From Bacteroidota bacterium (GTDB taxonomy: Bacteria; Bacteroidota; Bacteroidia; Bacteroidales; Porphyromonadaceae), in NCBI GenBank assembly GCA_023396255.1, contig JAEWWU010000013.1, positions 260,298-324,297 of the forward strand: DNA of 64,000 nt. Reading direction: 5' to 3'. This document shows positions 43,474 to 53,259 of this stretch, one piece after another. Position 1 is the first letter of the stretch. Every line of letters begins with the position of its first letter. A program made the position numbers and the translations under genes. Below the pieces are notes generated by a model. That model had not been told where the DNA came from and made no database searches. It saw nothing but the letters and a program-made list of their open reading frames with translations.

Positions 43474-44799
43474 ATGAAGCCGTTTTTGTCAGTTCTGTTT
43501 GCCTTTTTCTGTGTCATCTCTCCCATAATTACAGCAAGAGCTCAAGAGCTCTCTACGCAGACAGATACCCTTGCTTCCATTCCACAAGAGAATTCCAAGG
43601 AGAGGGAATACCGCCCTTCAACTTCTTTGTTCCCCTTGGTGGTTGTATCCATTCGTGAAACCAATAAGATACAACCCCTCGAACCTCTTCGAATAGCTCC
43701 ATTGATTTCCGGAGGGCTTTATGCGTGGCGTGCCTATAAGGGCAGCGATCAACGCTACAAAAGCGCACGGGATAGTTATTTCCCCTCTTTGCGAACCCAT
43801 TACGATGATTACCTCCAATTTTCCACTTTTGCTGTACAACCGGCCTTTCTTCTTGCAGGGATAAAGGGGCAAAGCGAGTCTTTGCCACAGGCTTTTACGG
43901 CTGACCTCATAGGTGGGGCGATTGCTGCCGGAACAGTGCTCTCAGCCAAATACCTTATCGGAAAGATGCGTCCGGATGGCTCTTCCAAGACTTCGTTCCC
44001 ATCCGGGCATACGGCAACCGCTTTTCTGGGGGCGGGTTTATTTGATCTTGAGTATGGGCATCGCTATCCTTTCCTTGCAGTGCTGCACTACGCAGCAGCC
44101 TCTTCGGTGGCAGCCGGGCGCATCATCAATAACAGACACTGGGTGAGCGACGTGGCTATGGGTGCCGGAATCGGAATCTTTTCGGCACACTTGGGATACC
44201 TAATCTCCCAACACTTATTTGATGTTATGCCCCAAGATCGGCAAGAAAAGTTGGGTACCTCTTACCGCCAAGAGAATAAACTCCGCTTGGGACTATTTAC
44301 CTCCGCTACTCTTATTCCATCTTTCAAAACGCCTCAAGAGACCGTCTCTACCCGAAGCGGAGAGGTGGGTATTAGCATTGGGACGTTGAAAAACTTCAGG
44401 CACTATGCCCTTGACGTGGCTCTGCGTACCGAAAGTTTTTCTTCCCCCCGATGGGAGCAATCTCTTTACCGCTCCACTCTCCTTGCCGATGCGGTATATG
44501 GGGTGCACATCCTTAAAATTCTCAACTTTAGCAGTAATCTGTACCTACGTGCCGGCGTGGCAGCTATGGCTCAACCCAATGCCTCTTCTCAGGGTGTGGG
44601 GCAACTGCACTGGTGGCCTCGATTGGGAGGTGCTATCGACATTCAAATGCAGGTGCGAGGCAACCGCTCTTTGGCTTTCTTTCATCGGTTTTCCATTGAA
44701 CCCGGACGTGTTCTCCCTCTTCCCGATGGCTCTGTTTACAGAACACTAAAACCCATTTGGGACTTTGGCTGCGCCTACAATTTTCATATCCCATTGTAA
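43474..44799 (+). CDS. PAP2-family phosphatase with C-terminal extra domain
   Basis: 441-aa exported phosphatase. Signal peptide MKPFLSVLFAFFCVISPIITARAQ. The acid-phosphatase motifs are complete: KYLIGKMRP (K-x6-RP), PSGH, and AGRIINNRHWVSD (R-x5-H-x3-D). It may dephosphorylate lipid A, undecaprenyl pyrophosphate or a related lipid in the periplasm. The C-terminal ~150 residues (KLRLGLFTSATLIPSF... PIWDFGCAYNFHIPL) look like beta-strands of an outer-membrane barrel or a lipocalin-like fold. The frame opens at 43372 inside the GNAT gene; ATG 43474 is the start, 22 bp after its stop. Confidence 0.82.
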   Translation: MKPFLSVLFAFFCVISPIITARAQELSTQTDTLASIPQENSKEREYRPSTSLFPLVVVSIRETNKIQPLEPLRIAPLISGGLYAWRAYKGSDQRYKSARDSYFPSLRTHYDDYLQFSTFAVQPAFLLAGIKGQSESLPQAFTADLIGGAIAAGTVLSAKYLIGKMRPDGSSKTSFPSGHTATAFLGAGLFDLEYGHRYPFLAVLHYAAASSVAAGRIINNRHWVSDVAMGAGIGIFSAHLGYLISQHLFDVMPQDRQEKLGTSYRQENKLRLGLFTSATLIPSFKTPQETVSTRSGEVGISIGTLKNFRHYALDVALRTESFSSPRWEQSLYRSTLLADAVYGVHILKILNFSSNLYLRAGVAAMAQPNASSQGVGQLHWWPRLGGAIDIQMQVRGNRSLAFFHRFSIEPGRVLPLPDGSVYRTLKPIWDFGCAYNFHIPL

Positions 44800-44862
44800 G
44801 AGGACAAGAGCCTTTCCCTGCTTTTTATTACCTTTACATTACAAAATTGACAGAGCAGATTG

Positions 44863-46236
44863 ATGAATCACGACTATAAGCAAGACAACAGCCCGACAAT
44901 TTCGCCAAAGGGATGTTGTGGAAGGGGTGGAAGCAAATTGGAATCGTACGATTGGTTGTCCGATCTTCCGGCTACCGCGCAGCAAAACGACTACGTAGAG
45001 GTTCAATTCAAAAATACCCGCAAGGGATACTATTATAATGAAGCCGGTCTCCCTCTCAAGAAAGGAGATATGGTGGCGGTTGAGGCATCTCCCGGGCACG
45101 ACATCGGCAGGGTATCCTTGACCGGTTCGTTGGTGTTGCGTCGTATGATTGCTCTGCACATAGATCCTACTCAAACGGAATTCAAAAAAATATTTCGTAT
45201 TGCCAAGCCCACCGATTTGGAAAAATATCAAGAGGCCAAAAGTCGTGAGCATACAACAATGATAGAGTCGAGAAAGATAGCTTCGGACTTGAACCTTGAT
45301 ATGAAAATAGGTGATGTTGAGTATCAAGGAGACGGGAATAAGGCAATCTTCTACTACATCGCGGACGAGCGAGTGGATTTTCGCAAACTTATAAAGGTCT
45401 TGGCGGAAGTTTTTAGGGTACGCATCGAAATGAAGCAAATAGGGGCACGTCAAGAAGCCGGACGCATTGGGGGAATAGGCCCTTGTGGCAGGTCACTATG
45501 CTGTTCTTCTTGGATGACCGGATTTAGATCCGTCAATACATCAGCAGCTCGAATTCAAGACCTAACGATGAATCCGCAGATGCTCACCGGTCAGTGCAGC
45601 AAATTGAAGTGCTGCACCAACTTTGAAGTAAATACTTACTTGGAAGCCAAACGAAAACTACCGGTATCGGATAGAGTGTTGGAGACAGAAGAGGGGGCTT
45701 ATCACCTCTTCAAAACGGATATATTGGCAGGACTGCTCACTTACAGCAAGGAGGCGCACGCTCCAGTCGATCTGGTAACCATTTCCGTAGCCAGAGCTGT
45801 GGAAATTGTAGAGCTGAATAAACGCAACGAGAAGCCTGCATCCTTGGCCGGTGAAGCCAATACAACCGTAACAATCGATAGCAAAGACATATTGGAGGAT
45901 AACTCTCTCACTCGGTTCGATAAAAAAGAGAAAACCAACCGAAACAATCGCAGACGTTCCTCCGGTAAGCCCCAATCAAAGGGTCAAACCTCTCGTCACG
46001 AAGACCAAAGAGCGGAAGTCAAAGAGAATGGCAATACTACTCATAGAAAAAAGGAGCGAGGAGAGCGAAACAATCGTAATTCGCAACTTGGCGACAAGGA
46101 GCGGAAGTCGGTAAACAAACCCCAACCAAGAGAAGACTCTAACAACCGAAGAAATCACCATTCCGGCAGAAAACAAGATCGTCCTGCCTCCTCGGGTAAC
46201 AAAAAACAGCAAGGAGATCGCCCTGAGGTCAAATAG
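44863..46236 (+). CDS. PSP1 C-terminal domain protein (RicT/YaaT-like)
   Basis: 457-aa cytoplasmic protein. Residues ~40-300 hold the PSP1 region (LVLRRMIALHIDPTQTEFKKIFRIAKPTD), ending in Cys clusters GPCGRSLCCSSW and GQCSKLKCCTNFE, which in B. subtilis RicT ligate [4Fe-4S] clusters with RicA and RicF. The N-terminus adds GCCGRGG. The last ~130 residues are a basic, Asn/Arg/Ser-rich disordered tail unique to Bacteroidota. Function here unknown; RicT acts in RNA processing and sporulation. The gene start is ATG 44863 (TTG 44860 is in frame). gldH follows 5 bp downstream, the usual Bacteroidota pair. Confidence 0.88.
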   Translation: MNHDYKQDNSPTISPKGCCGRGGSKLESYDWLSDLPATAQQNDYVEVQFKNTRKGYYYNEAGLPLKKGDMVAVEASPGHDIGRVSLTGSLVLRRMIALHIDPTQTEFKKIFRIAKPTDLEKYQEAKSREHTTMIESRKIASDLNLDMKIGDVEYQGDGNKAIFYYIADERVDFRKLIKVLAEVFRVRIEMKQIGARQEAGRIGGIGPCGRSLCCSSWMTGFRSVNTSAARIQDLTMNPQMLTGQCSKLKCCTNFEVNTYLEAKRKLPVSDRVLETEEGAYHLFKTDILAGLLTYSKEAHAPVDLVTISVARAVEIVELNKRNEKPASLAGEANTTVTIDSKDILEDNSLTRFDKKEKTNRNNRRRSSGKPQSKGQTSRHEDQRAEVKENGNTTHRKKERGERNNRNSQLGDKERKSVNKPQPREDSNNRRNHHSGRKQDRPASSGNKKQQGDRPEVK

Positions 46237-46241
46237 AAGCG

Positions 46242-46799
46242 ATGCGACTAAGATTCTTCTCCAGTAAGAAAATTTTCGCCCTCGTGGGAATTGTTCTTGG
46301 ATTTCTTTTTTGGGGATGCACACCTCAGAAAGGGGTACAGGAAGAGGTCGTCCCCATTGCCGGAGCAGAATGGAAAGCTCTTCAAGAACTGCACTACTCT
46401 GTTCTCATAACCAATCCCGATATCCCTTACTCGTTGGAGATAATCACAAGGCACAATAATAAATATGACTACTGCACCCTTCCTATTGCTTGCACCATTC
46501 AGAATGCTTTTGGATGGCGCACAACGGATACGCTAACTCTCCCATTGGCACAAGCCCCGGGACGTTGGGACGGTTCCGGTATAGGTATTATACAAACCTC
46601 TTTCAGTCTTGAACAGAGTTTGTTCTTTCCTATGTGTGCTATGTATGACATTTCCATAACTCCACTGCCTGCTCTTTTGTCTCCGCTCATAGACAAAAAA
46701 AGGCAAAAGCCTGCAAAACCTTTACAAGAGCAATCCATAAGAGGTGTCGAGAGTATCGGTATCAGCTTAAAGCCAACCCATCTACGTTCTTCCCGATAA
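46242..46799 (+). CDS. gldH: GldH-type lipoprotein
   Basis: 185-aa lipoprotein: signal peptide with lipobox LFWGC (FFSSKKIFALVGIVLGFLFWGC). The GldH signature DTLTLPLAQAPGRWDGSGIGII is intact, preceded by the domain's strands. In gliding Flavobacteria GldH belongs to the motility/T9SS machinery; in non-motile Porphyromonadaceae its role is unclear but fits the abundant T9SS cargo in this window. The C-terminal ~35 residues are basic. Starts 5 bp after the PSP1 gene. Confidence 0.85.
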   Translation: MRLRFFSSKKIFALVGIVLGFLFWGCTPQKGVQEEVVPIAGAEWKALQELHYSVLITNPDIPYSLEIITRHNNKYDYCTLPIACTIQNAFGWRTTDTLTLPLAQAPGRWDGSGIGIIQTSFSLEQSLFFPMCAMYDISITPLPALLSPLIDKKRQKPAKPLQEQSIRGVESIGISLKPTHLRSSR

Positions 46800-46949
46800 G
46801 GTTCACATACCCAAAGACAGGGTCTTTCTTTATTTTCCTGAAACACATTTGTACCTTTCTTTTGGTAAATTCGGTAGGGATTCCTTTTAAAATCTTTTTA
46901 TCTCCTTGTTAAACTAATTTTTAGGGGGAAAAATCTAACTTTTATTCCT

Positions 46950-47118
46950 TACTTTTGTTCCGGAATCGGAGAATCCGGTGGGGTTGTCCGGTGCAAATAA
47001 AGGTCTTCCCTGCCCGTTTTAAGAAATGGAGATAGTGATGTCCTAAAAGTTATATGAATAAGTCTCTCTGTCTAATCTGAATGCCTCTTTTCAATCTTTG
47101 GAAGAGGGGCTTCTTGTT
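46950..47118 (+). ncRNA. Candidate small structured RNA
   Basis: A TACTTTTGT -7 box at 46950-46958 is followed by CCGGA...TCCGG and CCGGTG...CCGGTG repeats (46960-46993) and ends in a GCCTCTTTTC / GAAGAGGGGC stem (47083-47110) plus TTCTTG. The piece TCCGGTGCAAAT (46987-46998) resembles one strand of a cobalamin riboswitch core, but the second TCCGG and the CCACTGT element are absent. Predicted RNA of about 150 nt, function unknown; no -33 element is present. Confidence 0.35.
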
Positions 47119-47646
47119 ATAGTAAAAATAAATGTTACATACTACCCAAAGCAAAGGTTCTTTGATGAGCTTTTATCTCTCCTCTTTTTCTCAAAAGCAA
47201 GACTTTTCTTGCCTAGATCGGAAAACAGCAAAATATTATTTCCCATAATTAGGCTCAAAGTGTACTTTCGTCTCCTGTTCCGAAGTCAGTTGGTGCTTCC
47301 AATTGATTGGTGATTGCCATAAAAACTGATTGATTGCGATCGCAATGCTAAGGTTATTATCGCAAAAAGACTTTACTTAAGCCGTTTTATTCTCGTTTTT
47401 TTGAGCAGTAATGTGTCCTGTTCTCATAGATGAATCTGCATAGTGTTTAAGCAACCACTCCCTATTTCTTAGACAACAGGTTCTCGAACAGTACTATTTT
47501 CTTCTCCACGGGCTGTGAATGCATAAATTGCAAAGAACGAAATTGTACCTATATATGGAATGAAAGTACGATTATATACATTTTAAGTTTTCTGGAAAGT
47601 AATGGTTAAACTAACTTATATCCTAATAAATGTTATATATATTCTA

Positions 47647-47654
47647 TACATTTG
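47647..47654 (+). promoter_or_regulatory. -7 box upstream of the YD-like secreted protein gene
   Basis: TACATTTG, exact -7 consensus, but no TTG lies 19-23 bp upstream. It predicts a leader of about 90 nt before ATG 47752. Confidence 0.4.
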
Positions 47655-47751
47655 TTCAAAAGGCAATATTTATTATTTGTTTTTGACATAAGTGGAGGGA
47701 TAATAGCTCTTTTTGAAACCTATAAAAATCAATTAAAATAATCGAAAAGTT

Positions 47752-48939
47752 ATGAAGAAAGTATCTATTCTTTTGGTCACAGCCGTAGTTGCATTCGGAG
47801 GCAAAAACATAGCACAAGCCCAAACTGAGCAAGCTAAGGATGGCAAGTCTCTTTACTTCAGCGGAGTAGTGACAGATAAAAACTCATCTGGATACCGTTT
47901 TCAGTATGATTTGGAAGACAAATTGCGCCGCATAGACAATATCAAAGGAGGTAAAATAACCTCTTGGGATTCTATTTTCTATAATGAGGAGGGTAAAGTA
48001 TACCGAATAGACAAATTTTTGAACTTTGAGGGAGGCGAGCCCAAGCGTGATACTCGATTCGAATATGAATATGACCAACTGGGGCAACTTTCCAAGAGGC
48101 TTTGTTATATGATTCAGTTCGAAAAACCTATAACCACAGCTGATATCAAGTTCGATGACAAGGGTCGCATTGCTTCGTACTATGACCACACTGCACAGGC
48201 CAAGGAGAAATATGATTATGATGAACACGGTAATTTGATCAAAATGTCTCATATCGTAGACGCCGGAGTATATGGGGAAGGAACATCCGAAACAATGACT
48301 TCGTGCATCAATTATACGTACAACGAAAAGAACCAGAGAATTAAGGAGGAGCTTTTCCCCACCATTACAGACCCTAACAACTTGGTATCTTCCAGCATTA
48401 CTTCTTATGAGTATGACAATGATGGATGCTTGAGTAAAATTGTCCAACAAAACAGAAACGCAAAAGGAGACTTATACGATGCCGTTGAGGTTCGAATGGA
48501 GTATAACAAAAAAATAGCTGACCAAAAGATTGGCTTTCCTGAGTTTCCGCTTGACTTGGATTCTCCCTATTCGTCCAGCAAGACTATGCTTTTTGGCAAA
48601 ACCTACCAACGAATAGGGGAAGCGTTTTATGCTCCGGGGGCGTCTACCCCTGTTTACAGAAGAGTGTATGAATATAAATACCCGACTTCTGTCAATTCCG
48701 TAGAGACCAACAAGATAAAACTCTCTCTCTTTCCCAACCCTGCCACAGACCACCTAACCATAGATGGCGCAGCTCTCCAAAATATAACCCTCCTACGAGC
48801 CGATGGGGCTACTGTTGCTTCTTTCAAGGTGGATGCGGACCGAGTAGTTGTTCCTGTTTTTGATTTGGAAAGAGGACTCTACATCGTTCAAGTTAAAGCT
48901 CTTGGAACTGTTGTATCTTCTAAAGTCATTCTTCAATGA
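47752..48939 (+). CDS. Secreted YD-repeat-like protein with T9SS sorting domain
   Basis: 395-aa secreted protein. Signal peptide ending AQAQ. The body alternates strands of the type YDxxGxLxKRxxYxI, including RFEYEYDQLGQLSKRLC, DDKGRIASYYDHTAQAKEKYDYDEHGNLIKMSH and YEYDNDGCLSKIVQQNRNAKG, akin to DUF4595/YD-type beta-rich repeats. The C-terminus starts LSLFPNPATDHLTIDG and ends LERGLYIVQVKALGTVVSSKVILQ, a type A T9SS sorting domain. Followed by a hairpin at 48948-49036. Role unknown, likely surface exposed. Confidence 0.82.
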   Translation: MKKVSILLVTAVVAFGGKNIAQAQTEQAKDGKSLYFSGVVTDKNSSGYRFQYDLEDKLRRIDNIKGGKITSWDSIFYNEEGKVYRIDKFLNFEGGEPKRDTRFEYEYDQLGQLSKRLCYMIQFEKPITTADIKFDDKGRIASYYDHTAQAKEKYDYDEHGNLIKMSHIVDAGVYGEGTSETMTSCINYTYNEKNQRIKEELFPTITDPNNLVSSSITSYEYDNDGCLSKIVQQNRNAKGDLYDAVEVRMEYNKKIADQKIGFPEFPLDLDSPYSSSKTMLFGKTYQRIGEAFYAPGASTPVYRRVYEYKYPTSVNSVETNKIKLSLFPNPATDHLTIDGAALQNITLLRADGATVASFKVDADRVVVPVFDLERGLYIVQVKALGTVVSSKVILQ

Positions 48940-48947
48940 AACAATTT

Positions 48948-49036
48948 CACCCAATTAGCTCCTCTCTTTTTCCAAAAGGATAAAAGCGCAGAGTTTTTGC
49001 TTAGAAAAGAATTGGAACTAATTGGGTGATTTTTTC
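48948..49036 (+). terminator. Long-armed terminator after the YD-like gene
   Basis: CACCCAATTAGCTCC (48948-48962) pairs with GGAACTAATTGGGTG (49014-49028) with one mismatch; the arms are 51 nt apart and the right arm is followed by ATTTTTTC. The right arm shares the GGAACTAATT motif with the dispersed repeat. Confidence 0.6.
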
Positions 49037-49108
49037 TTCCCGATTGATAGAAACCTATTTTCAAAAGGAGAGCAGAGCCTAATCAATCGCCTTGTCTAAT
49101 AATTTTGA

Positions 49109-51712
49109 ATGAGCAGTTATATGAACAAATATTCGGCTGTAGAGAAGTTTCTTTCTGTTTACGGACTTTTGCTTCTCCTCATAATAGCCCCTTACTCAAA
49201 GGCATTGGCACAACAAGACGCCGACAAAGTGATCATTCTAAAAGCATCTCAAGAGGTTAGTCTGTTAAAACTAACAATCTTGGCAGAAACTCCGGTGGAA
49301 ACCATTGGTATAAAAGAACCAATTGTGGCGGACGGAGTTGCTCGATTTTACTCCACCACTTCCTCGGAAATTCAACTCAAGGGGCGTATAACTTCGCTTA
49401 TCTGTTCCGGTAATGGACTTAAGGCGATTGACATATCCAAGTGCAACTCCTTGGTGGAGTTGGATTGTGCCTCCAACGCTATTACTCAACTGAGTATAAA
49501 GGACAACAAGTTGTTGCAACGGCTCAATTGCTCGGACAATCCCATCAAACAAATAGTAACTTCCGGAAATCGGGGCTTACTCTCTCTCAATTGTTCCAAC
49601 ACCCAAATCATCCATCTGGATTTGAGCAATAATGCTCGTCTTGAAAATTTGCAATGCAGCGGAAATTCTAACGACACAGGAGCCTCTCTTTCCGTTCTTA
49701 CCCTAACTTCCTGTGCTGGACTCAAATGGTTGGATGTTTCTCACAATAAGCTCAAAGCCCTAGATTTGTCCGGAAATCCCAATCTGGAGTATTTGGATTG
49801 CAACCAAAACCACATTTCTGAGCTCAAGACGGAATATTGCCCCAAACTCGAAGTGCTCAATTGTAGCGACAACACGGGACAGCTTCTTATGAACAAGGAA
49901 AAGAATGCCCCAAACACAGAGGGATTGACCTCTTTGGATTTGAGCAAGAATCCTAATCTGAAAGTGTTGGAGTGCTACAGCAACAATCTATCCTCTTTGG
50001 ATGTAAGCCATAATCCTTTACTCGAAACTTTGATTGTTTCTTCTACCAATATTACCTCTCTGGATCTGAAGAATAATAAGGCTTTAAAGAAGCTTAGCTG
50101 CTCCAACAAGGGGTTGCAAAGCATTGACCTAACCCAAAACGAAGCTCTTGAGGAGTTTTCCTGTGAATGGGGGCTTCTCAAAGAGATAAACCTTACCCGA
50201 AATCCTCAACTTAAATCGGTATCTGTAGGGCACAACCAACTCACTCAATTAGATTTGTCCCACAATCCATTGTTGGAAATGCTCTCTTGTTATAGCAATG
50301 CGGGGATAAAAGAACTTAATCTATCCGCCAACACCCGTTTACGCTCTTTGGTTTGTAATGGATGCAACCTAAAAGGACTTAATTTATCTGCAAATAAGGA
50401 GCTTACTTTCTTGAGTTGTTACGAAAATGGTATTTCCGGTACTGCTATGACTGCCCTTATGCAATCACTTCCTCAAAGGAAGTCCGAGGATAAGGCCGAG
50501 ATTAAAGTGATCAATACCAAAGAACAGAGTACTGGTAGCGAGCACAACTCTTGCACCCGAGAGGACGTAGCTATTGCCCGAGGCAAGAATTGGTGGGTGA
50601 TCAACTACAATGGTTTTGCCAATAAGGGAGAAGGAGAGATCTATTACGGTTCCGATAACTCGGAAAGCGATGAAATCATTCTACTCACCTTCAACAAGAA
50701 GAACGGCAGCACTGTTGAGTTTGCCCTAATGCGTTCGGGAGAAGTTTCTGCAACGGGCATCGAGGGAAGTTTGAATTCAAGTGCTTACGCTTCTTCATAC
50801 CGATTGACTTCCGAAACCATCCAATTGAAAGGGCGAGTAGAAGGGTTAGAAATAATAGCGCAAGGACTAAAATCCATTGATCTCTCCAAAGCCGGCAGTA
50901 TGAGGTTTTTGAACATTAAGGACAATGCCGTTTCAGGCTCTTTGGATCTCTCTCAATGTTCTCTACTGCAACAAATAGAATGCCAAAACAATCGAATAGA
51001 GCAGATTTCTTTTGGGCAAACCCCTCGGCTGGAGTCTGCAAACCTTGCCAATAACAAACTCTCTACACTCACTCTGCAGGCCGATAACCTAATGATGCTC
51101 GACGTTGCCAAAAACAACATCAAGACATTGGACTTGTCCTCATCTTCTCATCTGAAAACGCTTTATTGTGAAACCAATGACATAGAAACATTGCTGCTGA
51201 ATAGTCGAGAGTTACAAACTCTTTGCTGCAGGCACAATGCTTTATCCGCCGAGAAGAGCCAACAAGTAGCTAATTCCCTGCCCAACAGAAAGGATCTCCA
51301 ACCCGGATTTTGTGTATTGGTAGATAAAACAGATACCTCCGATGGCAACGACATATACAAGCAACAGGTACAAGAGTTACAACAAAAAAATTGGATCGTA
51401 TTGGACTTGCACGGGAACTCGGATCGAAGAAGTGGTATTCTCTATGAGGGAGTAACAGGAGGGGACACGCAAGCGATTACCTCGGAAAATTCCATCTCTT
51501 GCCATTTTATTCCCTCCGAAAATCTCCTCTGTGTGAAAGGTGCGCAGCCTTACGAACCTATACGCCTATTTTCTCTTGAGGGCAGCCTTCTACTACAAAG
51601 CAATGTCAATGAAAGAGGCGAAGCCGTCATTGCTCTTTGTCCTTTGCCCGAAGGTATTTATATCGTCAGTGGTAACTCTTGGGGCAAACAAATCATAAAA
51701 CCGACAAAGTAA
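49109..51712 (+). CDS. Large secreted LRR protein with T9SS sorting domain
   Basis: 867 aa. Signal peptide region KYSAVEKFLSVYGLLLLLIIAPYSKALAQ. Two LRR blocks; the first is long (about fifteen units such as LEYLDCNQNHISELKTEYCPKLEVLNCSDN) and ends in the shared cap LPQRKSEDK...REDVAIARGKNWWVINY; the second starts with a head domain (ILLTFNKKNGSTVEFALMRSG) and ends LPNRKDLQ...LQQKNWIVLDLHG. The C-terminus (LLCVKGAQPYEPIRLFSLEGSLLLQ... GIYIVSGNSWGKQIIKPTK) is a T9SS sorting domain lacking the PNP start. The ATG at 49121 is an alternative start. Probably binds a host or bacterial surface ligand. Confidence 0.88.
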   Translation: MSSYMNKYSAVEKFLSVYGLLLLLIIAPYSKALAQQDADKVIILKASQEVSLLKLTILAETPVETIGIKEPIVADGVARFYSTTSSEIQLKGRITSLICSGNGLKAIDISKCNSLVELDCASNAITQLSIKDNKLLQRLNCSDNPIKQIVTSGNRGLLSLNCSNTQIIHLDLSNNARLENLQCSGNSNDTGASLSVLTLTSCAGLKWLDVSHNKLKALDLSGNPNLEYLDCNQNHISELKTEYCPKLEVLNCSDNTGQLLMNKEKNAPNTEGLTSLDLSKNPNLKVLECYSNNLSSLDVSHNPLLETLIVSSTNITSLDLKNNKALKKLSCSNKGLQSIDLTQNEALEEFSCEWGLLKEINLTRNPQLKSVSVGHNQLTQLDLSHNPLLEMLSCYSNAGIKELNLSANTRLRSLVCNGCNLKGLNLSANKELTFLSCYENGISGTAMTALMQSLPQRKSEDKAEIKVINTKEQSTGSEHNSCTREDVAIARGKNWWVINYNGFANKGEGEIYYGSDNSESDEIILLTFNKKNGSTVEFALMRSGEVSATGIEGSLNSSAYASSYRLTSETIQLKGRVEGLEIIAQGLKSIDLSKAGSMRFLNIKDNAVSGSLDLSQCSLLQQIECQNNRIEQISFGQTPRLESANLANNKLSTLTLQADNLMMLDVAKNNIKTLDLSSSSHLKTLYCETNDIETLLLNSRELQTLCCRHNALSAEKSQQVANSLPNRKDLQPGFCVLVDKTDTSDGNDIYKQQVQELQQKNWIVLDLHGNSDRRSGILYEGVTGGDTQAITSENSISCHFIPSENLLCVKGAQPYEPIRLFSLEGSLLLQSNVNERGEAVIALCPLPEGIYIVSGNSWGKQIIKPTK

Positions 51713-51754
51713 TTCAATCAATACTATACAAATAACCTTCTAATAATCATCATT

Positions 51755-53233
51755 ATGAGCAAAAAATTTTACTGGTTTCTTATGAGTGTGCTCGCCTTGA
51801 GTACTCTTTCTTCTTTAGGGGTTCGAGCCCAAAACACTATCAAAATGACTTTCTCTTTTTATCACGATAGAGACAAAGGGAATATAGAATATAAGGGTGG
51901 AGACAAAGTTGAGCTTGACCTAACTTTTGCTGAAGGAACCCAAGTTTCCATCAGCGGAGTTGAAGAGAGCAAAGCCCTTTCGGGAAAAAACTCCTACACA
52001 CTTAAAGCCAATCCTTCCTCTAAAGGGGTTCTTCCGATAGTCATCATCGGTGATGTTACAGAACTGTCTGAAGGGTACAAAAACCGCATAGATTCACTAA
52101 TCATTAAATCTGATGTAATAGAAAAATTGGACTTTGGCTACAACACAGTGGGAACTTTTATCTGCAACGATTTGCCCAAACTAACAATGGTCCGTAGCAA
52201 ATATGCAGAGTCGCTTTTCGAGGCGGAGTTCAAAAATTGCCCACAACTCAAGGAGGTCAATTTTCAGGGAGCTTCTGGAAAGAACGGCAGTTTGAAGCGT
52301 TTGGAACTCTCTGGTTGTAAGACCTTGAAAGAGGTAGATTGTTCCAGCAATTCGATAGAAACTCTCAATCTTGATGGATGTCTTGCCCTCGAAAATCTGC
52401 AATGCTATAACAATAACCTCGAAACTCTCAACCTCAAAGGTTGCACAGCCCTATCTACTCTCAATGTCTACAAAAACAAACTGAAAGAGATAAACATCGA
52501 AGGGTGCACGGCTTTAACGTGGATTAAGTGTCTCCTCAATAACATTGGTGCAGAAGCTGCCCACAGGTTGGTAGAGAATCTCCCCAAATTGGCAGAAGGC
52601 AAAACACACAACTTGGATTTTGCTCAACCCTTGGGGGCATCTCCCGCAGAGGGAAATGCAATGAAGAAAAAAGATGTAGAAGCCGCTATGGCAAAAGGGT
52701 GGGTGGTCCGCCAAGCCAATGAATCGGGTTATGAGTTTAGCAATTATGAGGGTCTTGTAACTACTGTAACTGTAACCCTTGCTCCTGCTCAGAATGGTAC
52801 TATATCCATTGATGGTTACACCGAAGAAGATCTCAAAGCAGTGGAAGAAGGAACGGAACTAACTGTGGTGGTAAAACCCGATCCCAAACACATTCTATCT
52901 TCCCTCAAAGCCAATGACCAAGATATCACCAAGAGTCTCAAGTTCACGGTGTCGGATCAACCGATTACAGTTACAGCTGTGTTTGTGAGCACAGAGGCTG
53001 TAACCGCAATAGAGAACAGCTCTGTGCGCATTTATCCTAACCCGGCTCAAGAGTATCTACACATAACAGCTTCCGCTTTCCAAAAAGTACAGTTATTCAA
53101 TCTTGGTGGTCTTTTGGTTGAGGAAACTTTCACAGATGCTTTGGGCTGTGCTGTTTTAGATCTCAAAACTCTTGGCAAAGGGTGCTATCTCGTTAAAGCG
53201 GGAACAGAACTAACTAAAGTCATCGTTGAGTAA
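51755..53233 (+). CDS. Secreted LRR protein with T9SS sorting domain
   Basis: 492 aa. Signal peptide MSKKFYWFLMSVLALSTLSSLGVRAQ. A beta-rich head (IKMTFSFYHDRDKGNIEYKGGDKVELDL) precedes a short LRR block whose units read LKRLELSGCKTLKEVDCSSN (Cys-rich variants) and the shared cap (ENLPKLAEGK...AAMAKGWVVRQAN). Next is an Ig-like domain (VTVTLAPAQNGTISIDGYTEED... FTVSDQPITVTAVFV, the INVTVTA-type Divergent InlB repeat) and a type A T9SS sorting domain (SVRIYPNPAQEYLHITAS... GCYLVKAGTELTKVIVE). Starts 42 bp after the preceding LRR gene, so probably co-transcribed. Confidence 0.88.
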   Translation: MSKKFYWFLMSVLALSTLSSLGVRAQNTIKMTFSFYHDRDKGNIEYKGGDKVELDLTFAEGTQVSISGVEESKALSGKNSYTLKANPSSKGVLPIVIIGDVTELSEGYKNRIDSLIIKSDVIEKLDFGYNTVGTFICNDLPKLTMVRSKYAESLFEAEFKNCPQLKEVNFQGASGKNGSLKRLELSGCKTLKEVDCSSNSIETLNLDGCLALENLQCYNNNLETLNLKGCTALSTLNVYKNKLKEINIEGCTALTWIKCLLNNIGAEAAHRLVENLPKLAEGKTHNLDFAQPLGASPAEGNAMKKKDVEAAMAKGWVVRQANESGYEFSNYEGLVTTVTVTLAPAQNGTISIDGYTEEDLKAVEEGTELTVVVKPDPKHILSSLKANDQDITKSLKFTVSDQPITVTAVFVSTEAVTAIENSSVRIYPNPAQEYLHITASAFQKVQLFNLGGLLVEETFTDALGCAVLDLKTLGKGCYLVKAGTELTKVIVE

Positions 53234-53259
53234 TAAAATCCTCTTTTTACTGTACCCAC

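Larger units (their letters stand above)
46800..47751. other. Large AT-rich intergenic region with candidate sRNA
   Basis: 950 bp, mostly AT-rich, with no supported protein gene (a 71-residue frame at 47098-47313 is rejected). It contains a possible small RNA (46958-47118) behind a perfect TACTTTTGT box, a GCGATCGC-centred palindrome at 47333-47346, and a -7 box at 47647-47654 for the next gene. Nothing else is recognisable. Confidence 0.55.

Noticed and set aside
46987..46998. Cobalamin riboswitch
   Set aside because: Only TCCGGTGCAAAT matches; the second TCCGG and the CCACTGT block are missing, and the next gene is far away.
47098..47313. 71-residue frame in the 46.8-47.7 kb spacer
   Set aside because: Random-looking composition, overlaps the candidate RNA terminator.
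47333..47346. ATTGCGATCGCAAT palindrome (HIP1-like GCGATCGC)
   Set aside because: Single occurrence, no link to a gene or promoter; most likely chance.
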